A DNA stretch of 64,000 bases from Ahaetulla prasina (GCF_028640845.1 NC_080546.1:17147020-17211019), one strand, 5' to 3'; shown: positions 44,922 through 55,306, counted from the first letter of the stretch. Program-made: numbers and translations. The notes: generated by a model not told the origin, from the letters alone.

Positions 44922-45415
44922 GCAGTGGCTCAGTGGCTAAGATGCTGAGCTTGTCGATTGGAAGGTTGGCAGTTCAGCGGTTCGAATCCCTAGTGCTGCG
45001 TAACAGGGTGAGCTCCCGTTACTTGTCCCAGCTTCTGCCAACCTACTGTGTTTCCCTGAAAATAAGACCCTATCTTATATTTTTTTGAACCCTGAAATAA
45101 GTGCTTGGCCTTATTGCCATGTGCTCAAAAGCCCATTGGGCTTATTATCAGGGGATGTCTTATTTTGGGGGGGAAACAGGGTAGCAGTTCGAAAGCACAT
45201 AAAAAAATGTAAGTAGAAAAATAGGGACAACCTTTGATGGGAAGGTAACAGCATTCCATGCGCCTTTGGCGTTTAGTCATGCCAGCCACATGACCATGGA
45301 GATGTTTTCAAGACAGCACTGGCTCTTCGGCTTTGAAACGGAGATGAGCACCTCCCCCTAGAGACGGGAATGACTAGCACATATGTGCGAGGGGAACCTT
45401 TACCTTTTACCTCTC
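44922..45415 (+). mobile_element. Sauria SINE carrying a TA-flanked miniature element
   Basis: Head GTGGCTCAGTGGCTAAG, B box GGTTCGAATCCC, tail CCTTTACCTTTTACC. Interrupted at 45046-45181. Confidence 0.92.
45046..45181. mobile_element. TA-flanked miniature element inside a SINE
   Basis: Starts CTGTGTTTCCCTGAAAATAAG and ends TTATTTTGGGGGGGAAACAGG. TA on both sides (45044-45045 and 45182-45183) replaces the single TA of the uninterrupted SINE (CCAACCTAGCAGTT). Confidence 0.9.
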
Positions 45416-45787
45416 TCAGTTTTCATCCTTTTAATTTCTGCTTCTTTAAATCTCGGCCAGATTAGGTGTTCAGGAAGAGATGAAAGAGAGTGATAAATAT
45501 ATAGAGAACTAGAAGGCAGTGACAATCCACAACTTTTTAGATGGACTATTATTATTATTATTAATACTTTTGGTTTGAGAAAGTTCTTGAAGTTCATCTA
45601 GAAAAGCTTTATCAACATTGCAGACTAGGCAGTTCATTGGCAGATGTCTGATCAATCCATCATGAGACCTTCATTCTGGAATTACTGTTTACATATATTT
45701 AGACAGTTTGTGAAACACAGGGCAAACGAATTGTTATTGTTGTTTTGGAACAGGAATTTACCAAGGGTTTGCAAACTATTCCACAAG

Positions 45788-45852
45788 GATCAGTCATCAT
45801 GAAAATCGCGGTGCTTATCTTGTGTCTTTTCACCGTTGCCTTTGCCTTACCA
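45788..45852 (+). CDS. SPP1: SPP1 exon 2: start codon and signal peptide
   Basis: ATG at 45799, eighteen codons, donor CCA|GTAAGT. The leader GATCAGTCATC before the ATG and the coding length match the second SCPP-type gene (62598-62664). One Lys, then a hydrophobic core, then A-L-P give a standard signal peptide. Confidence 0.93.
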
Positions 45853-48800
45853 GTAAGTATCCTATGCATTTAACTAATCAATCAAGACTTTCTTGGTGTA
45901 GCAAAAAAGGAATCAATGCTATCTAATTTTTTTCTTCTTCTTAAAGATCAGCAAATCGAGACATCATGACGATTCTAGGAGTGCAGAAAGAAAACATGTA
46001 AGTGTTTTACATTGTATGTCTGCAGAGAATCGCTTTTGTTACAATCTTTATTGAACCTCATTCAGTTCGAGTAGATCCAGATTCTCTATGTTTCTTATCT
46101 AAAATAAGAAAAACCCTTTAAAAATAAGGGTTTTTTAAGATACACTTAGTAAATTCTAACAATAAAAAGCAGTCAAGAATTGGAGCATTCCAGGGGTGGG
46201 TTGCTGAGGGTTCACAGCGGTTCGAGAGAACCTCTAGCTAAGATTCTGTGCAGTTCAGAGAACCCCCAAATCCCACTAATGGCAGGCCCCACCCACCCCT
46301 CCCCTCCCAGAAGTCCCCCATGTGGTCTGTTTTGGATGCAGGTAAGTGCAGGGTGCGTGCAGAGGCTTGGGGAGGTAGAAAAACGGGCCTACTAGATGTT
46401 CGGGAAGGCCCATTTCCAGCCTCCAGAGGGCCTCCAGAGCCTGGGGAGGCTGTTTTTGCCCTCCTGGAGGCTCGAAGAAAGCATCCGGAACCTGGGGAGG
46501 GCAAAAACACCTCCCCCGCCATGGTACAGGAGGACAACATGGCCATGCCCTCTATGGCCATGGCCACGCCCACCCAGCAACCAGGCAGAGAATTCCTTGC
46601 TAAAAATTTTGAAGCCCACCCCTGGAGCATTCTCTTGGTTCAAATATTAATATTTTATGGTCATGTGGAATTTCCTTCTTCACATTACTAGAAATTAAGC
46701 CAAAATTTGTATAGCTGAGGGGGGGAATACAGCATCCTCAATTATTTCCTGTTTACATCTGTATGTAAACACACACACTCTTTTCAGTCCTAATCCACCA
46801 GGCATCAATTTAATTGAGTGAGACAATTGACAATACCTTTCCAATATATATATATATATATTTTTAAAAAGGTCCTACCACTAAAAGGATTGTAATCCCT
46901 TTATTAAATGCAGTTATTTGGGCCATACTTCTCCCCAACTAAAAAACAAAACAAAACTCTCCCTTTTTATAACCCTGTAATCCTCTCCCCAAACTTCAAG
47001 GTGTCTATTTCTTAGTTCCTACAGCTGTCCTTTTTGTATCTTTCAATTCACCACAAAATCCTATTAAGATTCATTTCACTTGCTAACGGGCACTTTCTGT
47101 GTTGTTTAGATATATTTTCTAATTATTCTTAACACTGCTTTTAATTTTTTCACAAAAGTTGAATGAGAATGAAGCTAGATAGCATGGCAATTAGATCCTC
47201 CTAACTATTTCCTAAGGGGACATGGTGGCTAAGACGCTGAGCTTGTCAATCGAAAGGTCAGCAGTTCAGCGGTTCGAATCCCTAGTGCCGTGTAATGGGA
47301 TGAGCTCCCGTTACTTATCCCAGTTTCTGCCAACCTAGCAGTTTGAAAGCACGGAAAAAATGGAAGTAGAAAAATAGGGACCACCTTTGGTAGGAAGGTA
47401 ACAGTGTTCTGTGTGCCTTTGGCGTTTAGGCATGCCGGCCACATGACCACAGATACGTCTTCGGACAGCGCTGGCTCTTTGGCTTTGAAACAGAGATGAG
47501 CACTGCCCCCTAGAGTTGGGAATGACTAGCACATGTGCGAGGGGAACCTTTACCTTTATCTTTAACTATTTCCTCTTTGTTGTAGGGATCCTTGTACCAA
47601 GCCCTAGGTCCTTGCTCTTTAGTGGTGACCAAGCGTTGAAGTGTTGCTTGCTAAATTCTAATGTTGTTGTATTGTTGTAGGACTCCAGAGAAAATGAAGC
47701 TTACGCACACCATCATCCCCACCACAATTCCCATAGCCATGAACACAGTCAAGAGCATGGAAACAGCCATGAACATAGTCAAGAGTCACCAGAACATACA
47801 TCTTCTCAACTGGTATGCAACTCATCTTCTTTGATGAACTGTTAGGAGCTTTCCTCAACCTGGCAGCTTCTGGATGTGCCTATAATAAACCCAGATGGAA
47901 TGGTTTGAGATGGTGCTATCTGGGGATTATGGAGTTGCAAGTCCAACTGGAAAGCTCTAGTGAGAAAAGCACCCCCCCCCCAGAAAAGCAACATAGTAGA
48001 AAGAAATGTAATGGGAAGAGTAAGCAAAAATGGGAGACAAATTAGCTGTCAGTTGGGCCTAGTCATGGTCAAACTAGGCCTGAGGAGATTTAGTGCAAGG
48101 TATTTTATCCGTTATTCTATTTAATTTGTTTCCCTGTCCATCATTCTCCATACCTCCCACCAGCCCTATTTCCATTCCATTCGATCATCGTCTTTAACAA
48201 CCCCATAATCCCTTGTGGGGTGGAGTCTGGGCAATTGAATGGAGCTAGCAGAGTGTTTTAATGGCCGGATGCTCTTCTTGTCGCCAATGCGGAATTTTAT
48301 TCAGCAGATATATTCTCATTGTGCCCAAAGAGACAAATATCTGCCTCTATCTAGGATCGAACTCACAGCCTCCTGATTGTGAGACGAGAGCTCCACCTCT
48401 AGGCCACTGCACCACTCATTTTCATTCCATTCAGTCCAGGCCCTAAATCCTATTATTCCCTGAATAAAAAAGAATCCCAGGAAAGCCTCAACTGGATCTA
48501 AATGATTCAGCATCTCCACTAGTTACCAACCAACTGCTTCTGGGAAATCCACTAGCCGAGCTTTAGCAGAATACCCTTCCTTCTCCATTTCTCCACCCCA
48601 TTGTGTTCAGAATTATATTGCTACTAAAGCAGGGGTCTCCAACCTTGGCAGCTTTAAGACCTGTGGACTTCAACTCCCAGAATTCCTCAGCCAGCTTTGC
48701 TTTGCTGGCTGAGGGATTCTGGGAGTTGAAGTCCACAAGTCTTAAAGCTGCCAAGGTTGGAGATCCCTGTACTAAAGCTAATCATTAACCAGGATTACTG

Positions 48801-51800
48801 GTTGTTAATATACCGACGGTTCATGAACTGATCTCTTCTCCAGCTATATACACAGGTGGTCCTCAACTTACGGCCACAACTGGGCCCAAAATTTCTGTTA
48901 CTAAGCAAGACAGCTGTTCAGTGAATCCTGTCCCACTTTATGACCTTTCTTGCCACAATTGTTAAGTGGATCATTGCAGTTGTTAATATAGTAGCATGGT
49001 TGTTAAGTGAATCGGGCTTCCCTGTTGATTTTGCTTGTCAGAAGGTCACAAAAGAGGACCACAGGATCCCAAGAGCAGTGGCAGGTTTCAAAAATGTTTA
49101 GTACTGGTTCTGTGGATGTGGCTTGGTGGGCATGGCAGGGGAAGGTTACTGCAAAATCCCCATTTCTTCCTGATCAGGTAGGACTTGGGAGGCAGAGAAT
49201 AGATTGGGGTGGGGCCAGTCTGTGGTGGTATTTGCTGGTTCTCCAAACTACTTAAAATTTCCGCTGCTGGTTCTCCAGAACTGGTCAGAACCCACCTCTG
49301 CCCAGGACACTGCAGCCATCATAAATATGAGTCTGTTGCTAAGCATCTGAATTTTTATCATGTGAGCATGGAGATGCTGCAACAATCATAAGTGTCAAAA
49401 ATGGTCGCAAGTCGCTTTTTGCAGTGCTGTTCAGAGGTGGGTTTCAGCAGGTTCTAACCAGTTCTGGAGAACTGGCAGTGGAAATTTTGAGTAGTTTGGA
49501 GAACCGGTAGTAAAAATTCTGACTGGCCCCACCCCCATCTATTCTCTGCCTCCCAAGTCCCGGCTGATCAGGAGGAAATGGGGATTTTGCAGTAACCTTC
49601 CCCTGGAGTGGGGAGGGAATAAAGATTTTACAATAGCCTTCCCCTGGACTTGGGTGGGAATGCAGATTTTATAGTATCCTTCCCCCAGAGTGGGGTGGGA
49701 ATGGAGATTTTACAATATCCTTCCCCTGCTACGCTCACCAAGCCACGCCCACCAAACCATGCCACGCCCACCAACCACAGAACCGGTAGTAAAAAATTTT
49801 GGAAACCCACCACTGGTGCTGTTGTAAACTTCAGACGGTCACTAAATGAACTACCTGTAGTAATGAATTCTATCAGCTTAATTGGGCTGGTTTCCTTTTA
49901 CGTTATCTGTTCCAAATCCACTGGATGTTTTTATAGCACTTTTATTTCATTTTCAGAACTCTCAGTCTTTGGAGGATCGTGATGAGATCACTGAGCAACA
50001 GGTCAGTTTAACTCAACATGTCTCTCCATATTTGAACCCACCCACAGAAGATAGTGGGTGCAAGTTTATTTTTCATCAACCATTCTTCCCAATAGCCTGC
50101 AGTGTTTGATCAAAACAGTCAAGATGGTAACCGCAACTTGAATTTATATGCAAACAAATCAGGCCAAGCTTTGATCACTCTGTTGTGACAACCAACTTGA
50201 CTGCATTTGTAGCCTCCTTTAGATCCGGTGAAAAAGGAGAAAAAAAGTAATTCACTTTTGATAGTTGTGCAGAAAAAACGAAGTTCCATAGATTTCATTT
50301 GTAAAAAGTAACACATGAATGTATCGCTGAGCAGCAATGTCTATAGATGAGTGTCATACACAGATTTTAATAAGAGGCAAACAGATTCATAGTCAGTCAA
50401 ATTTCTATATATTGTACATTGCAACAGGTTTCACATATTCTTACCACCGGTTTGCCGCATGCGCGCGTGCTTACTTTGCATGCATGCATGCCTTTCACAC
50501 ATGCATCCGGCCTCGAAAACATGGCTAAATAGGATGGCATTATGCTACTGGTTCGCCTGTACCGGCTGAATACCATCTCTGGTGCATTAGTTTTGGTTTC
50601 AAAATTCAAACCTTTAATAGCTTTGGGTATATTTCCTAAACTATTAAAGGTTTGGATTTTGAAAGCAAAACCAATGCACAATCCAAAAAAACCCAAAAAC
50701 AATTGGTAACTAAGGCAGTTATTTCAGTGTGGTGTCATAGGGTTTGTGTTAGGACTGTACAAAACTATTCTGAAGACTGTGCCCTGTCCATCTTGACGAT
50801 TCAGTATGACTTCTTTAAGTGTCTGTGTGTGAATTTGCATAATTAAAGGATTTGGGGATGTCTTAAAGAGCTATGAAGTACCCCTCCAAGCCAGAAGATC
50901 CAAATATCCCTTGAGATGATTTTGCATACCAATTAGGAGCTTACATGTTGAATTTTGTACCAGTTGTAGCTTCTCAGTAGTTTTAAGTAATCCAAGTAAG
51001 TCTTAAGTAAGACATTGTTTAGAAAGCCTGCAAATCGCATCACACCCAGGTGCTTCCAGGTTGAAAGGATTAGCCATCACCCAGGGGACATCCAGTTGGA
51101 GGCTCTTTTTATGTCCCAGCAGGAGCTGGAGCAAAGGATGGGAGCTCACGCTGTTCCATGGCAGTATTTAGGTCTCAAAAGTGGGCTTAGTGCTTATCAG
51201 CCCAGCGTCCTAATCAAATGAGCCACCATGCGCCTTCTGATTATTTCGTATCTAAAATGTACGCCTTGAGAGTATAGCAATAACAATAGTATTAGAGTTA
51301 TATACCTCTTCACAGTGCTTTAAGAGAGCCCTCGCAGCTCTCTCTAAGCAGTTTACAGAGTCAGCATATTGCCCTCAACAATCCGAGTCCTCATTTTACC
51401 GACCTCGGAAGGATGGAAGGCTGAGTCAACCTTGAGCCTGGTGAGATTCGAACTGCCAAATTGCAGGCAGCCGGCAGTCAGCAGAAGTAGCCTGCAGTAC
51501 TGCATTCTAACCACTATGCCACCTCTGCTATAGTCACCAGATTCTTGTTGCTGCCAGCTAGTGGAACAAAAGACATTCTACATTTGCTCTGGGATATTAC
51601 CCTCAAATCTCCAAGGTTCTCGTCCTGATGTTTGGCACTGAAAACTAGCTAACACAAAGTATGTTCTTGTGCACGTGGTATAACCAAGTTGTGTTGGTTT
51701 CCTTGCAGACCCTTTTGGCCTCTTCCAGCAAAAGTCATGAAGATGATGATGATCATAGTGATGTTTCCAAAGACGACGATCATCCGGATTCAGATGAATC

Positions 51801-54620
51801 CGATGAGTCTCATGAAACCGTCACTGACTTTCCCACTGAGGCTCCCACCACTAATTCCAGAGGAGACGTCCCATTTTATGAATTCAGGTCAAAAGTTGAC
51901 CAGATGAGTTTGGAAAGATCTGGAAAGGTAAACGCCAGTTGATGGCTTTCTTTTATTGTTGCACTCACATAAGTGGAGGGAGAACTTAGGATGGCCCAAG
52001 AGCAGGTCTATGAGAAGCACCTTTAGCTGCATCGGGATATCGTCATCTGCTTTAATTCAAGTGATTTAAATCAGGAGTCTCCAACCTTGGTCCCTTTAAG
52101 ACTTGTGGACTTCAATTCCCAGAGTTCCTCAGCCAGCTTTTCTGGCTGAGGGACTCTGGGAGTTGAAGTCCACAAGTCTTAAAGGGACCAAGGTTGGAGA
52201 CTCCTGATTTAAATGCTTATTTTCAAGGAACAAGACAACCATCCTATTTAGAACTACACCATCCGTCTGTTATGTTGCCATTCACTCACATGACATTTTT
52301 GCCTGGAGGATTTTGATCTGCACCTGTCATTGTTTGGTAGCTCTGGGTATTCATGGGAAATAACGTCTGAGATTGTTGTTTCCCTTTCAGATGTCATGAC
52401 AACTCCTCCTCCAATTCATCTCCCTTCATTATCTTGTGATTGGCAAGGCCACCATTAAAACGTCATTTGCCACACTAGTTTTTGATAGCTGGATATTCAA
52501 ATGTTACATACTTGGACAACACTGCTTGTGGTTGCTCATTGTATATGAGAACTAGCAGGAGGAAGCATGTTTTGAGCAAATTCATTGGCTTAGAAAAACC
52601 TACTGCACTAATGCTATAAAAGTCCTACGAAATAAATATTCCAAAGCCTGAGGTGGAAGAAACAAAAAACGCAGAGTTTCCTTGCTTTAATAATTACCGT
52701 ATATACTCGAATATAAGCCGATCCGAGTATAAGCCGAGGTCCCCAATTTTACCCCAAAAAACTGGGGTAAACTGGGGACTCGAGTATAAGCCGAGGGTGG
52801 GAAATGAGGCAGCTACCGGTCGGCGAAACCCTCCCTCCCTCGGCCGAGAAGGCTGGCGGCTCCCCCGCCCCGCCCTCTCACTGCACCGGCAGGGCTTCCC
52901 AGCTAAAGCAAAGCCCGCCAAGTTCGCTACCGGCCGGTATAATGTGAAAAAGAAAAAAAACAACTCGAGTATGTCGATATACTGAATATAAGCCGATCCG
53001 AGTATAAGCCGAGGGGACGTTTTTCAGCACAAAAAACGTGCTGAAAAACTCGGCTTATACTCGAGTATATACGGTAGTTGACATAAACATGCTTTGCTTT
53101 CATTTTTTAACATCCGCATTCCAGACACTTAAGATATTTTTAATAACATTTGCAAGTTTTCTGGTTTTTTTAGTTGCAGACTAAATGTTGCGGCCATAAA
53201 ATGGTATGTGGAAATTGTTTTGCTACTTTATGTTTTACACCAATGAAATTCTTTTAGTGAAACATGGGAATTTCTACTGGTGTAAAAGGACATGAGTAAC
53301 CAATTTATTAATCACTTCCCCAAGAAAAATTATCTTGAGCTCATGAAAAACACAAAAGATACAACAAAATTAAAAAAATATATAAGTTGTTGAAATTAAT
53401 ACCGCATATACCTGAGGCAGTATATTATTTAAGTCTTCTTTATACTTTATCACCTATTTTGCACTTTATTTGTAACACATCATGGATATTCTTTGTAGCA
53501 AAGTGAGGTACCAGAACAACAAGTTACGCGGTGGCTTAGTGGGTAAGACGCTGAGCTTGTCGATCGAAAGTTCAGCAGTTCAACGGGTCAAATCCCTAGT
53601 GCCGCGTAACGGGGTGAGCTTCCATTACTTGTCCCAGCTTCTGCCAACCTAGCAGTTTGAAAGCATGTAAAAAATGCAAGTAGAAAAACTAGGGACCACC
53701 TTTGGTGGGAAGGTAACAGCGTTCCGTATGCCTTTGGCGTTGAGTCATGCCGGCCACGTGACCACGGAGATATCTTCGGACAGTGCTGGCTCTTCGGCTT
53801 TGAAACGGAGATGAGTACCACCCCCTAGATTCGGGAACGACTAGCACGTATGTGCGAGGGGAACCTTTACCTTTACCTTTACAAATATAATACTTAATGA
53901 TATAACACTTAATGATAGTCATAGGCTACAAATAAGCAATCAGAAAAATACTAAAAGCAGGGTACAAATAACTAATAACTCCTACTGAACTAATAATTCC
54001 ATGCTAACTCGGGAATTCTGGGAGTTGACGTCCACAAGAGTCATAAAAGGGCCACAGTTCCCCACCCCTGTGTTAGAGCTTCTGAAAGTACCACCCTCCA
54101 GCCTTGTGTAAGAAAGGAAAATCGTTGTGGCTCTTATATTGTCGGTACGGTAGATATTCCTCATGAGAATGGAGTGGCCTGTGACGGTTTCTCTTGTGCA
54201 CTTTTTCAGTTCGATTCTCAAGACGTTTCCGATGAAGTGGACAGCAGCCCAGATGATGAAAGCCATGAATATGCTAAGGCCCGTTCTCTGGAAAGCCACG
54301 AAAGAGACGACAAAAGTAACCTGAGGGACAGCAATGAAGTCCACAGTGCATCTCACGACACAAGTCTAGAGGACCACAGCCCAGAAAAACCTGAGAGTGT
54401 GGAAGACAGCCGCGACCACAGCAAAGCTGCCCTTTCCTTAGAAAGCACGGAGAGCGGAGAGCAGAGAAAAGATCACAGTGAGGAACTCCAACAGCTAGAC
54501 AGCAGTCCCGATGATGTCAGCAACCAAACTTTGGAAAGCGCCGAAGATCACCACAGCGCCGAAGACCAACATAGTGTTGAGCATCACGATAGTGTTGAGG
54601 ACAATGAGGTCATTCTCTAA
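45799..54620 (+). CDS. SPP1: Osteopontin (secreted phosphoprotein 1), six coding exons
   Basis: Joined exons 45799-45852, 45947-45997, 47681-47812, 49957-50001, 51709-51927 and 54210-54620 give 303 residues, close to the 314 of human osteopontin. All introns are GT-AG and phase 0, the rule for SCPP genes. Residues 1-18 form a signal peptide (MKIAVLILCLFTVAFALP, cut near 16-18). Residues 36-79 are His-rich. Residues 95-167 carry acidic Asp/Ser blocks and an RGD at 145-147, followed by VPFYEFR|SK where mammals have the cryptic integrin and thrombin site. The C-terminal 136 residues are acidic with many S-x-E sites, typical FAM20C kinase targets, and one N-glycosylation sequon (NQT at 272). Known role: a secreted mineral-binding, integrin-binding matrix protein of bone and a cytokine. 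No frameshift or stop was met. Confidence 0.95.
45853..45946 (+). other. SPP1: SPP1 intron 2
   Basis: Ninety-four bp, GTAAGT...TTAAAG, free of repeats. Confidence 0.85.
45947..45997 (+). CDS. SPP1: SPP1 exon 3
   Basis: Seventeen codons, ISKSRHHDDSRSAERKH, with acceptor TTAAAG and donor CAT|GTAAGT. Intron 2 is only 94 bp. This exon holds the start of the mature protein, and SAE is an S-x-E phosphorylation candidate. Confidence 0.9.
46191..46624. mobile_element. hAT-type element, 'CAGGGGTGGGTTGCTG' family, in SPP1 intron 3
   Basis: Starts CAGGGGTGGGTTGCTG and ends GAAGCCCACCCCTG. Perfect 8-bp duplication GAGCATTC (46183-46190 and 46625-46632). Related to 2275-2721. Confidence 0.92.
47214..47563 (+). 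mobile_element. Sauria SINE in SPP1 intron 3
   Basis: Complete copy with B box GGTTCGAATCCC and tail CCTTTACCTTTATC. Perfect 11-bp target duplication AACTATTTCCT (47203-47213 and 47564-47574). Confidence 0.95.
47681..47812 (+). CDS. SPP1: SPP1 exon 4, His-rich
   Basis: Forty-four codons with twelve His. SHEHSQE is encoded twice, 30 bp apart (47735 and 47765), which suggests a tandem duplication. Acceptor TTGTTGTAG, donor CTG|GTATGC. Confidence 0.92.
48245..48425 (-). mobile_element. tRNA-derived SINE, minus strand, SPP1 intron 4
   Basis: On the minus strand the head reads TGGCCTAGAGGTGGAGCTC with a B box AGTTCGATCC. The tail lacks a clear repeat. No second copy of this body occurs in the window. 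Confidence 0.65.
48630..48769. mobile_element. Palindromic hAT miniature element in SPP1 intron 4
   Basis: CAGGGGTCTCCAACCTTGG arms. Perfect duplication TACTAAAG (48622-48629 and 48770-48777). Confidence 0.95.
49076..49300 (+). mobile_element. hAT 'ACCGGTTCT' family element
   Basis: Starts CAGTGGCAGGTTTCA and ends AGAACCCACCTCTG. Flanks CCCAAGAG and CCCAGGAC are a weakened 8-bp duplication. Confidence 0.8.
49432..49815 (-). mobile_element. hAT 'ACCGGTTCT' family element
   Basis: Starts CAGAGGTGGGTTTCAGCAGG and ends GAAACCCACCACTG. Perfect duplication GTGCTGTT (49424-49431 and 49816-49823). Confidence 0.93.
49957..50001 (+). CDS. SPP1: SPP1 exon 5
   Basis: Fifteen codons, NSQSLEDRDEITEQQ, acceptor TTTTCAG and donor CAG|GTCAGT. 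SLE is an S-x-E site. Short exon 5 is usual for the gene. Confidence 0.9.
50425..50581. mobile_element. hAT-like short-family element, degraded ends, SPP1 intron 5
   Basis: Starts CAGGTTTCACAT and ends ATACCATCTCTG, with ACCACCGGTTTGCC and CATGCGCGCG inside. Flanks do not match well. Confidence 0.6.
50582..50679. repeat. 39-bp-arm hairpin in SPP1 intron 5
   Basis: Arms 50582-50620 and 50641-50679 are complementary at nearly all positions around a 20-nt loop (GTGCATTAGTTTTGG and CCAAAACC-type ends). It directly follows the hAT-like element. Confidence 0.85.
51000..51240 (-). mobile_element. Possible tRNA-derived SINE, minus strand
   Basis: The right end on the minus strand starts GGCGCATGGTGGCTCATTTG, a tRNA A-box-like word. 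No second copy is present, so confidence is low. Confidence 0.4.
51275..51525 (-). mobile_element. tRNA-derived SINE, minus strand, SPP1 intron 5
   Basis: Same family as 5085-5300, with GAGTCCTCATTTTACCGACC and GATTCGAACTGCC. Confidence 0.88.
51709..51927 (+). CDS. SPP1: SPP1 exon 6 with RGD integrin site
   Basis: Seventy-three codons, acceptor CCTTGCAG, donor AAG|GTAAAC. Asp clusters (EDDDDHSD, KDDDHPDSD) come first, then the RGD motif in the context NSRGDVPFYEFRSKV. RGD binds alpha-v integrins in known osteopontins, and Arg154-Ser155 sits where thrombin cuts the mammalian protein. Confidence 0.95.
52072..52206. mobile_element. Palindromic hAT miniature element in SPP1 intron 6
   Basis: CAGGAGTCTCCAACCTTGG arms. 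Perfect duplication ATTTAAAT (52064-52071 and 52207-52214). Confidence 0.95.
52697..53074. mobile_element. TA-flanked foldback element ('CCGTATATACTCGAGTATAAGCC')
   Basis: Starts CCGTATATACTCGAATATAAG and ends CTTATACTCGAGTATATACGG, with TA on each side. The GC-rich centre has no coding capacity. This terminal sequence belongs to a miniature element found in many vertebrates. Confidence 0.88.
53523..53882 (+). mobile_element. Sauria SINE in SPP1 intron 6
   Basis: Head GCGGTGGCTTAGTGGGTAAG, B-box-like GGGTCAAATCCC, tail CCTTTACCTTTACCTTTAC. Confidence 0.93.
53883..54070. mobile_element. LINE and hAT fragments
   Basis: 53885-53975 repeats the L3-like LINE UTR words of 30950-31030 (ATAACACTTAATGATAGTCA). 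54010-54070 is one arm of a palindromic hAT element (GGGAATTCTGGGAGTTGA). Confidence 0.65.
54210..54620 (+). CDS. SPP1: SPP1 exon 7, acidic C-terminal exon
   Basis: 136 codons and TAA, acceptor CTTTTTCAG. It is dominated by Ser, Glu, Asp and His. SSPDD occurs twice (residues 179-183 and 265-269), and the end is built from short SAED/SVEH/SVED units. It closes in DNEVIL. Confidence 0.95.
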   Translation, partial: FDSQDVSDEVDSSPDDESHEYAKARSLESHERDDKSNLRDSNEVHSASHDTSLEDHSPEKPESVEDSRDHSKAALSLESTESGEQRKDHSEELQQLDSSPDDVSNQTLESAEDHHSAEDQHSVEHHDSVEDNEVIL

Positions 54621-55210
54621 AAGGGTTAAGATAGGCCGATATTTCTCTGAGGGAGCTCGCCAGACGTTTTGCATGTAAGGGCCCAACTAAGATCAAAGCC
54701 CAACTCCTCCATCACCAGTGTTTTTGTTTTGCTGAGTTGCAAAAAAAGAGAGAGAGAGAGTGAGTGAGTGAGAAGGCCAACACAACTTGAATGTTTGCTC
54801 CCACTTATATACACATAATTCGGATTTCAGGCCGTAGCAATTTGTAACTAGCAGCAAATGTAAACAATGCTGCCCGGTCCTGTTCATGCTTATTTGGGAG
54901 TCGATCTGATAGATCTTCAGTAGAATTTGCTCCAGATAAACATGCTTAGGATATTAGTGTTTAAATGAACAATAAGAGTAGTCATGATGATTAGAGAATA
55001 TTAATGCCCTACTTGGTGCGTAAGTCCCGCTCTGTCTCACAGTCGCTTGCTCTGAAGAAGAAAGAGGAAAAAATGCTTGGGAAAAATCTAGTTTTACATT
55101 CCCACTGATTTTTTGTGTATCTTACAATGCTGTACTTCTGAAATGTTTAATATTGCAGTGTATATTTTGTTGACAGTTGTGAGTTAAATAAAGTGACAAA
55201 ACTGTATACT
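54621..55210 (+). other. SPP1: SPP1 3' untranslated region
   Basis: From the TAA to a predicted cleavage site about 20 bases after the AATAAA. It holds a (GA)n/(GTGA)n tract at 54748-54771 and no inserted transposon. Confidence 0.8.
55187..55192 (+). terminator. SPP1: SPP1 poly(A) signal AATAAA
   Basis: Canonical hexamer, followed after about 25 bases by a GT-rich element (TTTTGTGCAGTGGTCTTG), the usual downstream signal. Confidence 0.85.
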
Positions 55211-55262
55211 TTTGTGCAGTGGTCTTGATGGGCTCTTGGTTCTTGGTTCTTCTCTAGTGGCT

Positions 55263-55306
55263 CTTCAGCCACTAGAGGTCGTATGCGCGACCTCTAGTGG
55301 CTGAAG
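55263..55306. repeat. Perfect 19-bp-arm hairpin downstream of SPP1
   Basis: Arms CTTCAGCCACTAGAGGTCG and its exact complement flank a 6-nt loop, 71 bp past the poly(A) signal. Confidence 0.9.

Larger units (their letters stand above)
42704..45787 (+). other. SPP1: SPP1 intron 1
   Basis: About 3.1 kb, GT...AG. It is unique apart from a Sauria SINE at 44922-45415. The acceptor is taken at CCACAAG|GATCAG because the second SCPP-type gene has the matching ACAG|GGGATCAG. An alternative acceptor with a better pyrimidine tract is GGAACAG at 45753. Confidence 0.6.
48851..49860 (-). mobile_element. Tc1/mariner-like miniature element with two hAT insertions, SPP1 intron 4
   Basis: Left end ACAGGTGGTCCTCAACTTACG at 48851. 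The right end is degraded near 49860 (AAATGAACTACCTGTAG). The hAT elements at 49076 and 49432 split its interior. Confidence 0.8.

Noticed and set aside
45751..45787. Alternative exon 2 acceptor GGAACAG at 45753
   Set aside because: Its pyrimidine tract is better, but the acceptor next to GATCAG matches the second SCPP-type gene; not resolved without transcripts, and the coding part is the same.
52653..52985. 110-codon frame overlapping SPP1 intron 6
   Set aside because: It is a frame through the TA-flanked foldback element and lacks splice support.
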